Below, piece after piece: positions 17,303-25,839 of a stretch of DNA of 55,509 bases. Position 1 is the stretch's first letter. The number at the start of each line of letters is the position of its first letter. Position numbers and translations under genes: made by a program. The notes under the pieces were generated by a model. The model did not search any database. It saw only the letters and a list, made by a program, of their open reading frames with translations, and was not told the origin of the DNA. This stretch comes from an uncultured Nitrospira sp. (lineage in GTDB: Bacteria; Nitrospirota; Nitrospiria; Nitrospirales; Nitrospiraceae), in assembly GCA_902500775.1 (NCBI GenBank), contig CABVRZ010000031.1, forward strand, positions 1-55,509, in the 5' to 3' direction.

Positions 17303-18580
17303 TCAGAATGACGCGCGTTCTGGCAGCGTGACCATTGTGCGGAGGACCTTCATGGCTCCGAAGTCACCAGCATCGGTCGCGTTCAATAGGAGAAGCAACT
17401 GGTCGAAGTTCTTCATCATCGAGAGTGGGAGCGCGTACTGGTCTAAGAGTTGTCCATCCGGACTTACGACTCGCAGTTCAATCCATGCTAACGCACGCCC
17501 TAGCAGCACCTGTTCATTCCCATCACACAATGTTCTCGTGCGCCGCTTCGCATGAAGCGGGTGCACTGTCCGTTGACCGGTGGCATTAAAGAGCCCGACG
17601 GCTTCCCTCTTTTTGAAGCCGCGAGCCTTCAATACATAGGCACGGCAGGCTAGCATAACCTTTGGTCCATCCAGCGTCTCAGCCAACTCCGGTTCGATCA
17701 GCTTCGAGGCGAACTGGTCTGCAAATTGAGCCAGAATCGGACAGACTACAATGCCATAGCCAAAATGTAAGAGCCGGATTGCCCAAGGCAGCAGGATGAA
17801 ACAGGGCACGAGCAGCAGGATGCCCAGAATCGCCGCCACAAGGGGACTCAGTAAAAAGTAGATGGCTAGGAACGTGAGCGAGAAGATGACCTTGCAGGTC
17901 TCAAAGAGCAGATCGATGAAGGGCACGGGACTGAGCCAGATGAGCACATCCAAGGCCAATCTGGTGAGCATCATTGTGCCCAGCGAGATGAGCGCCGCCA
18001 GAATCAGGATGGCCGTGCTAGATTCAAAGTCCGAGAATAGACCAGCCTGCACGATTGACGCAGGCTGGTCCGACGAAGATGCCGTCAGACCGCTTGGCGT
18101 CAGGGCATCCGCGCCAACCATGAGGTAGATGAGGCCGACGGCGATATCCTCGGCAATGCGAACGAACTTGCCAAAAGCTCCTCGAATTTTTCCTGAGTTG
18201 ACCAGCCAGGTGAGCCCAGCGAGAAGAGCGAACGTACCAAACAGCCACCAATTCGCATACTGTTTGGCCTGCAGAATCAGCGAGTTCTGCCGAATCTGTT
18301 GGATCAGTCTCAATTCCGACTTGGCAAACACCGGTTCTTCTACTAACAAGGCCGTCCCGGTCAAGACGGCGAGGCCGAGAAAGGGTGTCGATGCGATGGC
18401 CGGCAGGGGGCCAAATACCTCGATGAGTTTCTTGTTCAAGTACTCGACCTGTGGGCTTTGCCCATTCGGTGAATTCGTCGTGTCGTCGGCTCCATGCGAC
18501 TGTGATGCCCCATAGCCTGTGACGAACATCACTACGAGGGTTAGCCCAAGCAACTTTGACCAACGAGACCAGTCCCGCAT
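17303..18580 (-). CDS. Multi-pass membrane protein of unknown function
   Basis: The protein has about 425 residues from the ATG at 18580, which follows GGAGGATCGCG; an in-frame ATG at 18616 lacks a ribosome site. An N-terminal signal (KLLGLTLVVMFVTGYGASQSHG) is followed by hydrophobic segments at roughly residues 65-85, 110-127, 140-160, 190-215 and 230-280. The C-terminal 130 residues are soluble and include a basic stretch (KRRTRT) and a beta-rich end. I do not recognise the family. It lies between the TIR gene control region and the DUF2278 control region and may belong to the same accessory island. Confidence 0.65.
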   Translation of the reverse strand: MRDWSRWSKLLGLTLVVMFVTGYGASQSHGADDTTNSPNGQSPQVEYLNKKLIEVFGPLPAIASTPFLGLAVLTGTALLVEEPVFAKSELRLIQQIRQNSLILQAKQYANWWLFGTFALLAGLTWLVNSGKIRGAFGKFVRIAEDIAVGLIYLMVGADALTPSGLTASSSDQPASIVQAGLFSDFESSTAILILAALISLGTMMLTRLALDVLIWLSPVPFIDLLFETCKVIFSLTFLAIYFLLSPLVAAILGILLLVPCFILLPWAIRLLHFGYGIVVCPILAQFADQFASKLIEPELAETLDGPKVMLACRAYVLKARGFKKREAVGLFNATGQRTVHPLHAKRRTRTLCDGNEQVLLGRALAWIELRVVSPDGQLLDQYALPLSMMKNFDQLLLLLNATDAGDFGAMKVLRTMVTLPERASF

Positions 18581-18738
18581 CGCGATCCTCCATCGATTCA
18601 CATCCGGAACAAGCATTCCAGCGAGCCTACGAGTTGGTTACATACCTCGAAGCGGAAATGGACGTCATGATAGCAAGAAAATGGACAGAAGTGGTCTCTC
18701 CTGGGATGGCTTGCAGTGCCCACATCGGGTGGGGTGAG

Positions 18739-18778
18739 CGTATCCGATTCGATACGGCACACTATCCAAAACGATACA
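18739..18778 (+). promoter_or_regulatory. Double-dyad upstream activator site (DUF2278 gene)
   Basis: Reads CGTATC-N6-GATACG, four bases, ACTATC-CAAAAC-GATACA on the plus strand. It is the only copy pointing to a plus-strand gene. It lies 72 bases before the sigma-54 promoter at 18851, the same distance as in the four minus-strand copies, which is strong support for function. Confidence 0.75.
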
Positions 18779-18850
18779 GCACACTCCTCTCTCGAAGACA
18801 TCATATGCGTAAACATGCGCAGTTGTTGGCTTCCATGCAGTCCATCAATG

Positions 18851-18866
18851 TGGCTTGCAACTTGCT
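18851..18866 (+). promoter_or_regulatory. Sigma-54 promoter (-24/-12) of the DUF2278 gene
   Basis: TGGCTTGCAACTTGCT has GG and GC 10 bases apart and a perfect TTGCT -12 element. It drives towards the plus-strand DUF2278 gene, whose ATG is at 19017. The long leader (about 140 bases) contains a hairpin with arms GCATCT and AGATGC at 18975-18989, just before the ribosome site. Confidence 0.8.
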
Positions 18867-19016
18867 GTAACAGGTCCTCGTGGGGATCCGCTGGTGAGTG
18901 GGGCCGGCGAGGGTGATGAGGTGAGATCGGGGCGTGATTCGAACGCACAACATGCAAACGTCAATGATGGACCGGCATCTTGTAGATGCACCAGGAACCG
19001 AATATGGAGGTGACAC

Positions 19017-20006
19017 ATGCCGCTGAAACGATACGGAGTCTTGAAAGGAAAAGCGATTGCCGCCAAGCGGGAAGAGGATCAATCCTCTCCTCACTATCAG
19101 GTTCATATACAGGCTGGCTCGACACAGTACCGCATCGCGGTCAATGTGAAGTCTCAGCTGAGTCCCTCCGAGCTGCTGTTTCTGGTCAATGACGACTTCC
19201 AGCATCCCATCACCGCCAACTTACCTAGTCTGGAGGATGAGTTTACTTTGCTGTCAAGCAAGCCCGGTGGACAAGCCGTGGATTTCATTCGTGGCAATCT
19301 CTTCGATCGATCGGACATGCGGCTCCTCCCGCCGAATCTTCCTGGCCCGGACAATGATCTGAGCGACCAGATCGAACATTACGTGAAGCGGGCGATGCAG
19401 GAAACCGATGCACGGGTCTATGCGTTCGGTGAGCGATGGGGGCCAGAGGGCGGCAAGGAAGATAAAATTTTCAGCTTTCGCCCAGGGAATGGCGTGCACG
19501 ATATTCATATGAACCAGGGAAATGTTCCTCGTTTTGCCGGCGATGATGGCGTGTGGCAAGACGGAGCCCTGATGTTCCACTTTCCGTCTTCCACGCAATG
19601 GGTTGCCGTGTTCTTGGCCTTTCAATCGCAGGCCTGGCACACGGATGACAAGACAGGTCACGCCATTGTCGATGGGCCGGAATCAGACCATCTTGTCCGG
19701 ATTGTAGGGGCGCTGGTCAATCCAATCGGCCCCTCGCCGGAACAAGAAACCGTGACGTTGCTTAATGTTTCACCGACAGACATTGATCTCGCAGGTTGGA
19801 AGATTGCAGACCGGTTGAAGAACAAGATGCCGCTGTCCGGCACCATCCATTCAGGCGAGGCGATCACGGTCAAGCTGTCGCAAGAAGTTCAGTTAGGGAA
19901 TAAGGGTGGGATTATTACACTGTTGAATGACAAAGGATTGAAAGTGGATGGCGTGTCGTATACGGGGCAGCAGGCGCATAAGGAAGGCTGGACGATTATA
20001 TTTTAA
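19017..20006 (+). CDS. DUF2278 family protein with C-terminal lamin-tail domain
   Basis: The protein has 329 residues. It starts MPLKRYGVLKGKAIAAKREE, typical of DUF2278 (YukJ-like) proteins, and keeps the family blocks SPHYQVHIQAG, YRIAVNVKS, FIRGNLFD and RVYAFGERWGPE. The last 90 residues (TVTLLNVSPTDIDLAGWKIAD, then LSGTIHSGEAITVKLS, then IITLLNDKGLKVDGVSYT) form a lamin-tail Ig-like domain, often found on secreted or surface nucleases and binding proteins. There is no signal peptide. The ATG follows GGAGGTGA. It is controlled by the sigma-54 promoter at 18851. The biochemical function of DUF2278 is not known to me. Confidence 0.8.
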   Translation: MPLKRYGVLKGKAIAAKREEDQSSPHYQVHIQAGSTQYRIAVNVKSQLSPSELLFLVNDDFQHPITANLPSLEDEFTLLSSKPGGQAVDFIRGNLFDRSDMRLLPPNLPGPDNDLSDQIEHYVKRAMQETDARVYAFGERWGPEGGKEDKIFSFRPGNGVHDIHMNQGNVPRFAGDDGVWQDGALMFHFPSSTQWVAVFLAFQSQAWHTDDKTGHAIVDGPESDHLVRIVGALVNPIGPSPEQETVTLLNVSPTDIDLAGWKIADRLKNKMPLSGTIHSGEAITVKLSQEVQLGNKGGIITLLNDKGLKVDGVSYTGQQAHKEGWTIIF

Positions 20007-20114
20007 TAGGCCGTTGCAGTAGAAGCGTTGAGGAACAACATTCTTCTCGTCCGTCTCACTCAGCGGTGAGCCGCGTGTGGTCTTGTGTGGCTCTTCGAGA
20101 AACGCTTTGATAGG

Positions 20115-20131
20115 GCGCCTATAGTAGGCGC
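20115..20131 (+). promoter_or_regulatory. Palindrome upstream of antitoxin, possible operator
   Basis: GCGCCTA and TAGGCGC form a perfect 7-base inverted repeat with a 3-base centre, 47 bases before the antitoxin ATG. Ribbon-helix-helix antitoxins commonly bind such palindromes to repress their own operon. Confidence 0.4.
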
Positions 20132-20178
20132 ATAACGATGGAACCTTGAAAGACGTGTCTTCTTGGGAGAGCGGCACT

Positions 20179-20412
20179 ATGGCCAAACTCACTGTGTCCA
20201 TTGACGATCAATTACGAGATGAGCTCCTCAGGCTTATCCCGCCTCGACGGCGAAGCCAGGTGGTGAACGAAGCACTTCGGCACGACTTGCTTCGACGCAA
20301 ACGTCGGCAGGCGACCGAAGTGATGACTCGCTTGCGAAAGCGAAGCGCGACTCTCACGGGGAAGGAAATTGTCGATGCCGTCCATCGAGATCGAGAGCGA
20401 ACTGACCGATAA
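20179..20412 (+). CDS. Ribbon-helix-helix antitoxin (VapB-like)
   Basis: The protein has 77 residues from the ATG at 20179, after GGAGAG. The N-terminus AKLTVSIDDQLRDELLRLIPPRRRSQVVNEALRHDLLRR is a ribbon-helix-helix DNA-binding domain of the CopG/VapB type. The C-terminal tail would wrap the toxin. It overlaps the start of a PIN-domain toxin frame by 4 bases, but that toxin is broken, so the antitoxin stands alone. It probably represses its own promoter. Confidence 0.8.
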   Translation: MAKLTVSIDDQLRDELLRLIPPRRRSQVVNEALRHDLLRRKRRQATEVMTRLRKRSATLTGKEIVDAVHRDRERTDR

Positions 20413-20840
20413 TCCTCGTGCCCGGTGCTTCCGTCCTCCTGAAGTGGGTCTTGGAACAAGAGCATGAACCTGACCATCGCAAAGCCATCCAGTTGCAATA
20501 GGCGTTGCTTGACGACTCGGTTGAGATTCGATTACCGAGGCTCTGGCGGTATGAAGTAGGGAATGTGTTGGGCTTCAAAAAGTCGACGATGGCTGTCGAA
20601 TTGATGAGTGCTTTGTTGGCCTACGAATTTGAGGAGGTCCCGTTGCGGACGGAATATGGACTGGCTGTGCTTGAACATATGTTGGAGGTAAAGCACGTTA
20701 CCTTCTATGACTCCGCGTACCACGTGCTGGCTATTGGTGCTAAAGGCTTGTACCTCACCGCGGATACGGCCTACGTCAAATGTGCCAAAGCGAAAGGGCA
20801 TGTGGCGCTCTTGTTAGAATGGAAAGGTCCAGTGATGTAA
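20409..20840 (+). pseudogene. PIN-domain toxin (VapC-like), interrupted by in-frame TAG
   Basis: The frame runs IILVPGASVLLKWVLEQEHEPDHRKA, then a TAG at 20499-20501, then LLDDSVEIRLPRLWRYEVGNVLG and YDSAYHVLAIGAKGLYLTADTAYVKCA. This is a complete PIN ribonuclease apart from the stop. The first catalytic Asp, normally in a VPDAS motif, is Gly here. Later acids (Glu of WRYEVGN, Asp of FYDSAY and Asp of TADTAY) remain. There is also no ATG, although the GTG at 20418 is available. The toxin is therefore disabled in two independent ways. Confidence 0.8.
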
Positions 20841-20894
20841 GGCTTTTTTCTGAGGAGTCAGGACCTGTGCTGTGCGTTTCTCTAATCCATTTTC

Positions 20895-20920
20895 GTGCCA
20901 GCCGCTGTTTCGGCTAGCAC
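20895..20920 (+). terminator. Hairpin between toxin remnant and FRG gene
   Basis: GTGCCAGCCG pairs with CGGCTAGCAC around a 6-base loop with one mismatch. It lies between two convergent units and could terminate either. There is no T-run. Confidence 0.35.
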
Positions 20921-21011
20921 ATCGTTGGCATTCTGGAGATCCGGAACTCCAAGTACTGCGGCGACTCACATGATTGCTCAGTTTTTTCTGCCAGGTGACC
21001 GTAGTTACTTG

Positions 21012-21890
21012 TTATGACCATGCTTTCCCGTAATAACGTTTAAGCCAGTCGCATAGTCCCGGAAGGCCAGGGTAGAGCATCCGTTCCGAGATATTATTCT
21101 GATCAAGCATATCTCGGATCTCAGACTTTGCGCGTTTATCGATCTCGATCCGTACGAGCAAATCGGTAAAATGTTTCGCATGCCGCTGAAAAAACTGGGT
21201 TTGTGATGCTATGGCGTTGTTCATGATCGAAAGCAGCCCAGCTTGGTTGGCAATGCGCTGATCGAGCGATGGAGGTTCCCAAATCAGTAGTAGCTGATTG
21301 TTCGTGTCAATAGACCTTGCACCAAACTCTTCCAGATCAGCAAAGCTTTCCTCTAGTAAACGAGTGTCGTAGACCCAAGAGATCCTTTTGAGACTTCTAC
21401 TAGCCTTGTCCAGACTTCGTTCATTGACATCGCGGAGGATACCAGTGTGTAGACACCAAATGCTCCCATCTTTGTCCTTATCGCCCTCTTTGCCACATGC
21501 AAAGTGAGCTGCGACAAATGGAGAGGATGTCCAGTCCAGACATCTTGTTGGTAAACCGTTATGTTGTCCCACTGCAAGGACATACCACTCAGAACTTTTG
21601 TCAAATGCACCGGCTGTTGCATACTTTCGGAAACTTCTGATCAGTGACCGCTCAATAATGTCAATCTTATCGGTGTCATTGTCATGCGTGCTCTCGTCAA
21701 ATCCACATAGCCTTTGAAGACTTGTCTGGAGTCCCCATTGGGCATTGTCTATTCCACGGAAGACGTATGGGGAGCGCATGTGATTCCCTTCGTGATGTTG
21801 AAGTTGAACCAACTGCCTCGAATGGAGTTCCTCGACGAGTTCACGCCAAGAGGTGATTCGAATGACTTTACCAGGAAGGGGCATTGGCAT
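21012..21890 (-). CDS. FRG-domain protein
   Basis: The protein has 292 residues. The FRG domain covers about residues 10-210: YVFRGIDNAQWGLQTSLQRL carries the name-giving FRG motif, and GQHNGLPTRCLDWTSSPFVAAHFA is the second conserved block. The rest is helical. FRG proteins are uncharacterised in detail, but the domain is repeatedly seen in bacterial defence neighbourhoods and may act on nucleic acid or as an effector (inference). It is the last gene of the unit membrane protein - SIR2 - FRG, 162 bases after the SIR2 gene. Its codons are more AT-rich than the flanking housekeeping genes. Confidence 0.85.
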   Translation of the reverse strand: MPMPLPGKVIRITSWRELVEELHSRQLVQLQHHEGNHMRSPYVFRGIDNAQWGLQTSLQRLCGFDESTHDNDTDKIDIIERSLIRSFRKYATAGAFDKSSEWYVLAVGQHNGLPTRCLDWTSSPFVAAHFACGKEGDKDKDGSIWCLHTGILRDVNERSLDKASRSLKRISWVYDTRLLEESFADLEEFGARSIDTNNQLLLIWEPPSLDQRIANQAGLLSIMNNAIASQTQFFQRHAKHFTDLLVRIEIDKRAKSEIRDMLDQNNISERMLYPGLPGLCDWLKRYYGKAWS

Positions 21891-22052
21891 AGTCGAAATT
21901 TCCTATGACCAAAATGTTGCATTCTCCAGGGGGCGTATTGTTCCTCTTGGACCTAATAACTTGTTTATTTTCTGATACCGTGTCTTCTGTACTTTGCCCG
22001 TCGATCACGGGTGCTCCAGTCGCTCCCAATATCTTCGCCAGTGGAGCCAAAA

Positions 22053-23345
22053 TTATCTCTTGCTCATGAGCTTCTCGCCGCTCCTCCGATTCGAGAGGAA
22101 CTGACTCTTGTCTGGTTTATCCTGCTCGTTCGCTCTGACCCACTCAGACTTCAAGAAGTTGGACAACCCTTCGGTTCGGTATGTGTGCTTGGGCAGCAAT
22201 AAGGCATACCGTGTTTTTTCTGGCTCTTTCTCGTCTTTCTGAACAACGACGATTTCAAGATCTTGCTGGCCTTCATCCCGACCGCTGTAGGCTCGCAGAA
22301 ACATCGACCGGATGGCCACATCCTCGGGAGGAAACGAATATCCGACAATGAACCACTGGCGAGCTCGACGTAGAACATCCAACGCATTACGCCAGATTTC
22401 AAGTAAGATGGGATCACGCACATCTCGCACGAACGATGGCGAGACAATCACCGCACGGAGCGGCGAATTCCCACAATGGCATTGAGTGGCACCACTCTCT
22501 TCCACTGCCTTCAGGAAGAGCGTTTTAGTAGGATCTTGCTTCCCACCGTCAGCGGAAAGGAAGGAAAGGTACGCGATAGGTCCCACGGGATTGACGTAGA
22601 TCGTGTCACAGAGGTCGCACCGAAGCCAGTTAAGGGATCCGTGCAGTTTGTACACTCCGATGTGCGCCCTCGTCGGACGATGATAGATCTTCCCTTCAAC
22701 AGGCTCTCGGACTCCCGTCCCGAAGTCAACGTCACTGAATACTTGGTGATAGCCTAGTCGCTTGTAGATTTCCTGTTCCACCTCCATGTCATAATTGGTT
22801 GAAATCAGAGTGACTCGTCTTTCACGTGCGATCCCCATGATCCAATCAACAATCCCTTGTACCTCTGATTCAGATTCAGGTAGGCGCTGAGACAGCAGAT
22901 TGAGCTTCGTTGTTGTGTCCCATTCGGTGCGAACGCGGTCTGGCATATCCTTCATCCGCAACCCGGTGGGTTCTTCGTTGCGTACAAGAAGTTCGAAAAT
23001 CGCACGTTCCAGGAGTGTCCGTCCCCGTGATAAATCCTCCAAACTAAATTTCGGGATTGGTGCATTAGTAGACCGAAGGAGAAAATCAATGCTGGAGAGA
23101 AGATCCGTTACTGGAGGAATGGGTTTGTGTAGTAATTCCTCGTCAGAAGCGCTTTTCATCATTTCGCTGAGACCAGGAAGAACAGCCTGAAGACATCTAT
23201 CCAGTTGCTCAATCGCGGTGACATTTCCAGCGAAGAGTGTCTTCTTGCGCAGACGTATGAGCATCTTGGGAATAATCTCGTTGGCCAGGGGGAGGCCAAT
23301 CGTTTTTGACGCTCCAGCTCCAAGGAATATGACAGCTTCTTCCAT
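22053..23345 (-). CDS. SIR2-family protein (predicted NADase or deacylase)
   Basis: The protein has 430 residues. The Rossmann-type NAD site is FLGAGAS (7-13). ISTNYD (181-186) supplies the conserved Asn184, KLHGSLNW (233-240) the catalytic His235, and VGYSFPPED (334-342) the last NAD motif. Cys243 and Cys246, with Cys289 and Cys291, can form a zinc knuckle. The helical insert between residues 30 and 170 is typical of SIR2-like defence effectors rather than housekeeping sirtuins. Such effectors deplete NAD+ on infection (family knowledge); whether this one does is inference. It sits 65 bases after a four-helix membrane protein and ahead of an FRG gene under a sigma-54 promoter. Confidence 0.85.
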   Translation of the reverse strand: MEEAVIFLGAGASKTIGLPLANEIIPKMLIRLRKKTLFAGNVTAIEQLDRCLQAVLPGLSEMMKSASDEELLHKPIPPVTDLLSSIDFLLRSTNAPIPKFSLEDLSRGRTLLERAIFELLVRNEEPTGLRMKDMPDRVRTEWDTTTKLNLLSQRLPESESEVQGIVDWIMGIARERRVTLISTNYDMEVEQEIYKRLGYHQVFSDVDFGTGVREPVEGKIYHRPTRAHIGVYKLHGSLNWLRCDLCDTIYVNPVGPIAYLSFLSADGGKQDPTKTLFLKAVEESGATQCHCGNSPLRAVIVSPSFVRDVRDPILLEIWRNALDVLRRARQWFIVGYSFPPEDVAIRSMFLRAYSGRDEGQQDLEIVVVQKDEKEPEKTRYALLLPKHTYRTEGLSNFLKSEWVRANEQDKPDKSQFLSNRRSGEKLMSKR

Positions 23346-23410
23346 AGTTAGATCTTCCCCTTCCCTTAGCTGACGATGGTCTTTTGATATCCGTGCTAAG
23401 GAATTGTCGC

Positions 23411-24478
23411 TCAGATATTTGGTGTTTTCCCCTGGCCGATCTTATCTTTCGCGGGCTGTTCTGCCGTCCTAAAGATTGTGCTGAATACTTCACTCAGTTT
23501 GTCTGTCGCGGTTTTTGCGAACATCCCGGTTAAAGTTGAGAAGGCGTAAATTCCCACAAGATTAAGGCTTGCTGTGCCTGAGGGGCTATTTGCAATTCCG
23601 GATGGAGTCAGGATGCCCACTCGGAGGAGCATATAGACAATCGGTGCGAGTGCAGCGCCCGCGATGGGAAGTGACAAGTAATACGGCAGCCATCGACGCT
23701 TGAGCTGACCGTTTCCAATGTACATAACGAGTGACAGTACAAGATGGAGTGATCCTCCTAGCGCTCCAAGTAGGATCACCATGCGGAGCACGGTCCTTTC
23801 TGATGCCCCTCCTTGACCAAGTTCCTTAACTGCTTTGTCCGCATTGTCTTGGGCTGTCGCTATCTGAGTTTTCACCTTTTCGAATCCGTTCGACTCGGCA
23901 GGCGGGATCTTCTGGACCCCTGTTTCGTTCTGACTATTGGCGGAAGCTTGTAGAGCAGGACGAGAAGCCCCTTTTACCTCCTCTGTTAGAAGTGCTGTCC
24001 CCGTCCTCTGCGCTTCAGCTAGTTCCTTAAGTGCTGCATCCGCCTTCTGAAGCTTGACTGTAAAATCAGAAGCGGTTGCCTCTTCCCAGTGGTAAACGAT
24101 CGTGCCCAACAGTGTTCCGGCGATGAGAAACGAAATAAACAACCATGTAAAAATAAAGAAATTCGAGGCATAGCCTCCATACATCAGGTGCCCTTCATCA
24201 GTAGGCCCGTCGAGACCTGCAATAGATCGCAAAGAGTCTCTAACTTGGATGAGGCGAGTGTAAGCGGTATTCTGGTCTTTTTCACCCAGCTTCATCCATA
24301 CGGCATCATCAAGTTGTTCTGCGGTGGGCGGGAGAAGGGGTTTCAGTATGTCCGCTTCTATGATCTCAATGTCTTTTAGCTTCGTGCGAGCAACCTCGCC
24401 AAAGGAGTTGATGGTGGATTTAAGCCTTATGATTTCATCCAGAACCTGTTGCGTTGTTGTGCTCTCGACGGCGGACAT
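23411..24478 (-). CDS. Membrane protein with coiled-coil, first gene of the SIR2 unit
   Basis: The protein has 355 residues. Residues 1-95 are soluble and helical. One transmembrane helix follows (about 106-130, FFIFTWLFISFLIAGTLLGTIV), then a charged Ala/Lys/Gln-rich coiled-coil (about 140-225), then three further membrane helices (about 230-255, 270-290 and 312-330). The C-terminus reads FSTLTGMFAKTATDKLSEVFSTIF. I do not know the family by name. The ATG follows GGAGGAAACC. It is the first gene after the sigma-54 promoter at 24581. Placement with SIR2 and FRG suggests a membrane sensor or effector partner (inference). Confidence 0.75.
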   Translation of the reverse strand: MSAVESTTTQQVLDEIIRLKSTINSFGEVARTKLKDIEIIEADILKPLLPPTAEQLDDAVWMKLGEKDQNTAYTRLIQVRDSLRSIAGLDGPTDEGHLMYGGYASNFFIFTWLFISFLIAGTLLGTIVYHWEEATASDFTVKLQKADAALKELAEAQRTGTALLTEEVKGASRPALQASANSQNETGVQKIPPAESNGFEKVKTQIATAQDNADKAVKELGQGGASERTVLRMVILLGALGGSLHLVLSLVMYIGNGQLKRRWLPYYLSLPIAGAALAPIVYMLLRVGILTPSGIANSPSGTASLNLVGIYAFSTLTGMFAKTATDKLSEVFSTIFRTAEQPAKDKIGQGKTPNI

Positions 24479-24580
24479 GGTTTCCTCCAGAGCAACACTT
24501 ACTCAGATTGAACATGAGGTGATCTATGTAACCAGTCTCATCCAGCTCCCAGAAACGAAAATGCTTCCGGCATTGTCTCC

Positions 24581-24596
24581 AGCAAAGAACGGGCCA
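24581..24596 (-). promoter_or_regulatory. Sigma-54 promoter of the membrane protein/SIR2/FRG unit
   Basis: On the minus strand this is TGGCCCGTTCTTTGCT, nearly identical to the TIR promoter (15 of 16 bases). GG and GC are 10 bases apart. The ATG lies 102 bases downstream. Confidence 0.82.
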
Positions 24597-24668
24597 GGAT
24601 GGAGTCCGCGAGAATTACGTGAATTCAGAATGATTGTGATGTGAGTTAGAACGTAGGACCATGTGAGG

Positions 24669-24707
24669 TGAATCTCTTTTGGTTCATGGCGTATCTGAAT
24701 AGATTCA
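24669..24707 (-). promoter_or_regulatory. Double-dyad upstream activator site (SIR2 unit)
   Basis: On the minus strand this reads TGAATC-N6-GATACG, CCA, TGAACC-AAAAGA-GATTCA. It is 72 bases upstream of the -24 element. Confidence 0.75.
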
Positions 24708-24822
24708 TCGTTGGTTCGTCTGGATGAGCGCATAATCGGGAAAGAGATAGAGAATCGGCTGCTCTCCTGCCTGTCTCGTTCCGATTGCCCTGAACTGACA
24801 GTTGTTCCTCTCGCCAGCAGAA

Positions 24823-25839
24823 CTACCACTCTCGAATCAACTGGCCATCGCCAGTGAACAGCTGCGATCCTGCTTCTTTAAAGACGACTTCGTCCGGGGC
24901 GTAGATCACCTTTCGTCCGGCCTTCACCATCTGTTCGATCTGGAACGGGGTTGCAGCTAAGAATCCTTCATCACGCATACTGGACCGTTCAAAGAAAATG
25001 TCATCTGGGAACAGGCTGAGATAGGTGTCGAATCCGCTTTTGAACGTTCCTAATTTGCGATAGGCCCACCAGGTACATTGGCGCCGGTAGAGCTTGGGGT
25101 GGATAAACTTAACGGTCTTCTCAGGTTTAAGGGTTGGGTGTGCAGGGGACTGAAAGAGGAGTTGAGGGTCGAATTCACCAATCGTACGGGTCTGGTATTG
25201 GACGACGCCTTCAGTGGCGGTTTTCCCAATAGCCCAAGCCTCCAGGCAAGCCTCCATTTCGGCAGGTGTCATGGAATTATAGAGAGCCACGATCGCCAGA
25301 CCCTGCCGTAGAATCTCCAGATTGAGGTCGACCTCGTTGATGAGCACGTTGCCGACGAATCGCCCGTATTTGTCCACGGCGTCCGCCGGACCTTCATGAT
25401 CCGTCACGGCTGTCTGAAATCTGCAGGGGAGAGGGGAGCTTCCGAACGTGCTGAGGTAGCGGCCCAGTCGGACGGTGGCAGTCTCTGCCTGACGCTGGCG
25501 GTATTTCTTGACCAGCCCGGATCCTTTGAGGCTGCCAAACGGTCGGCCTTTGTAGGTCTTTCCCTTCATGGACTGCGGCTGATAATGGAGCTCAGGCGCA
25601 TCGACTCCCTGTAATCGAACGGTGATTCTCCCATCCTTGATGACAGGCTTCAGCTGGCCGAACGATTTCACACAGGCTCTGTCAAACTGTGTGGTGGGCC
25701 GAGGACCGTCGTTGTCGGGTTGGTATTGAACGGCACCAGGAGCAACTGTCAGAGCGATCTTGGTCGTATCGGCATCAGATTCCCCTGTTGGCCAGAACTG
25801 TGATAGATCCACGGTTCCGTCGATCATCAGCTTGCCCAT
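24823..25839 (-). CDS. SNase-fold (thermonuclease-like) protein with intact acids
   Basis: The protein has 338 residues. The nuclease domain spans about 20-200: SDADTTKIAL, RITVRLQGVDAPEL with Arg75, Asp80 and Glu83, and DKYGRFVGNVL with Arg160. These match the catalytic Arg35, Asp40, Glu43 and Arg87 of staphylococcal nuclease, so activity is likely. A long insert lies between the two halves. The C-terminal 130 residues (RRQCTWWAYRKLGTFKSGFDTYLSLFPDD and so on) are extra to the usual domain. There is no signal peptide. AAAGGAGA precedes the ATG. It overlaps a small exported protein gene upstream and is probably served by the sigma-54 promoter at 26213. Confidence 0.8.
   Translation of the reverse strand: MGKLMIDGTVDLSQFWPTGESDADTTKIALTVAPGAVQYQPDNDGPRPTTQFDRACVKSFGQLKPVIKDGRITVRLQGVDAPELHYQPQSMKGKTYKGRPFGSLKGSGLVKKYRQRQAETATVRLGRYLSTFGSSPLPCRFQTAVTDHEGPADAVDKYGRFVGNVLINEVDLNLEILRQGLAIVALYNSMTPAEMEACLEAWAIGKTATEGVVQYQTRTIGEFDPQLLFQSPAHPTLKPEKTVKFIHPKLYRRQCTWWAYRKLGTFKSGFDTYLSLFPDDIFFERSSMRDEGFLAATPFQIEQMVKAGRKVIYAPDEVVFKEAGSQLFTGDGQLIREW

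Noticed and set aside
18672..18687. Sigma-54-like sequence on the minus strand ahead of the 17303-18580 membrane gene
   Set aside because: The -24 element has GT in place of GG, and the distance to the dyad at 18739 is about 51 bases instead of 70-73.
18930..18960. TTCGAAT-like T-arm on the minus strand suggesting a tRNA
   Set aside because: No acceptor, D or anticodon arm can be built around it; it lies in the leader of the DUF2278 gene.
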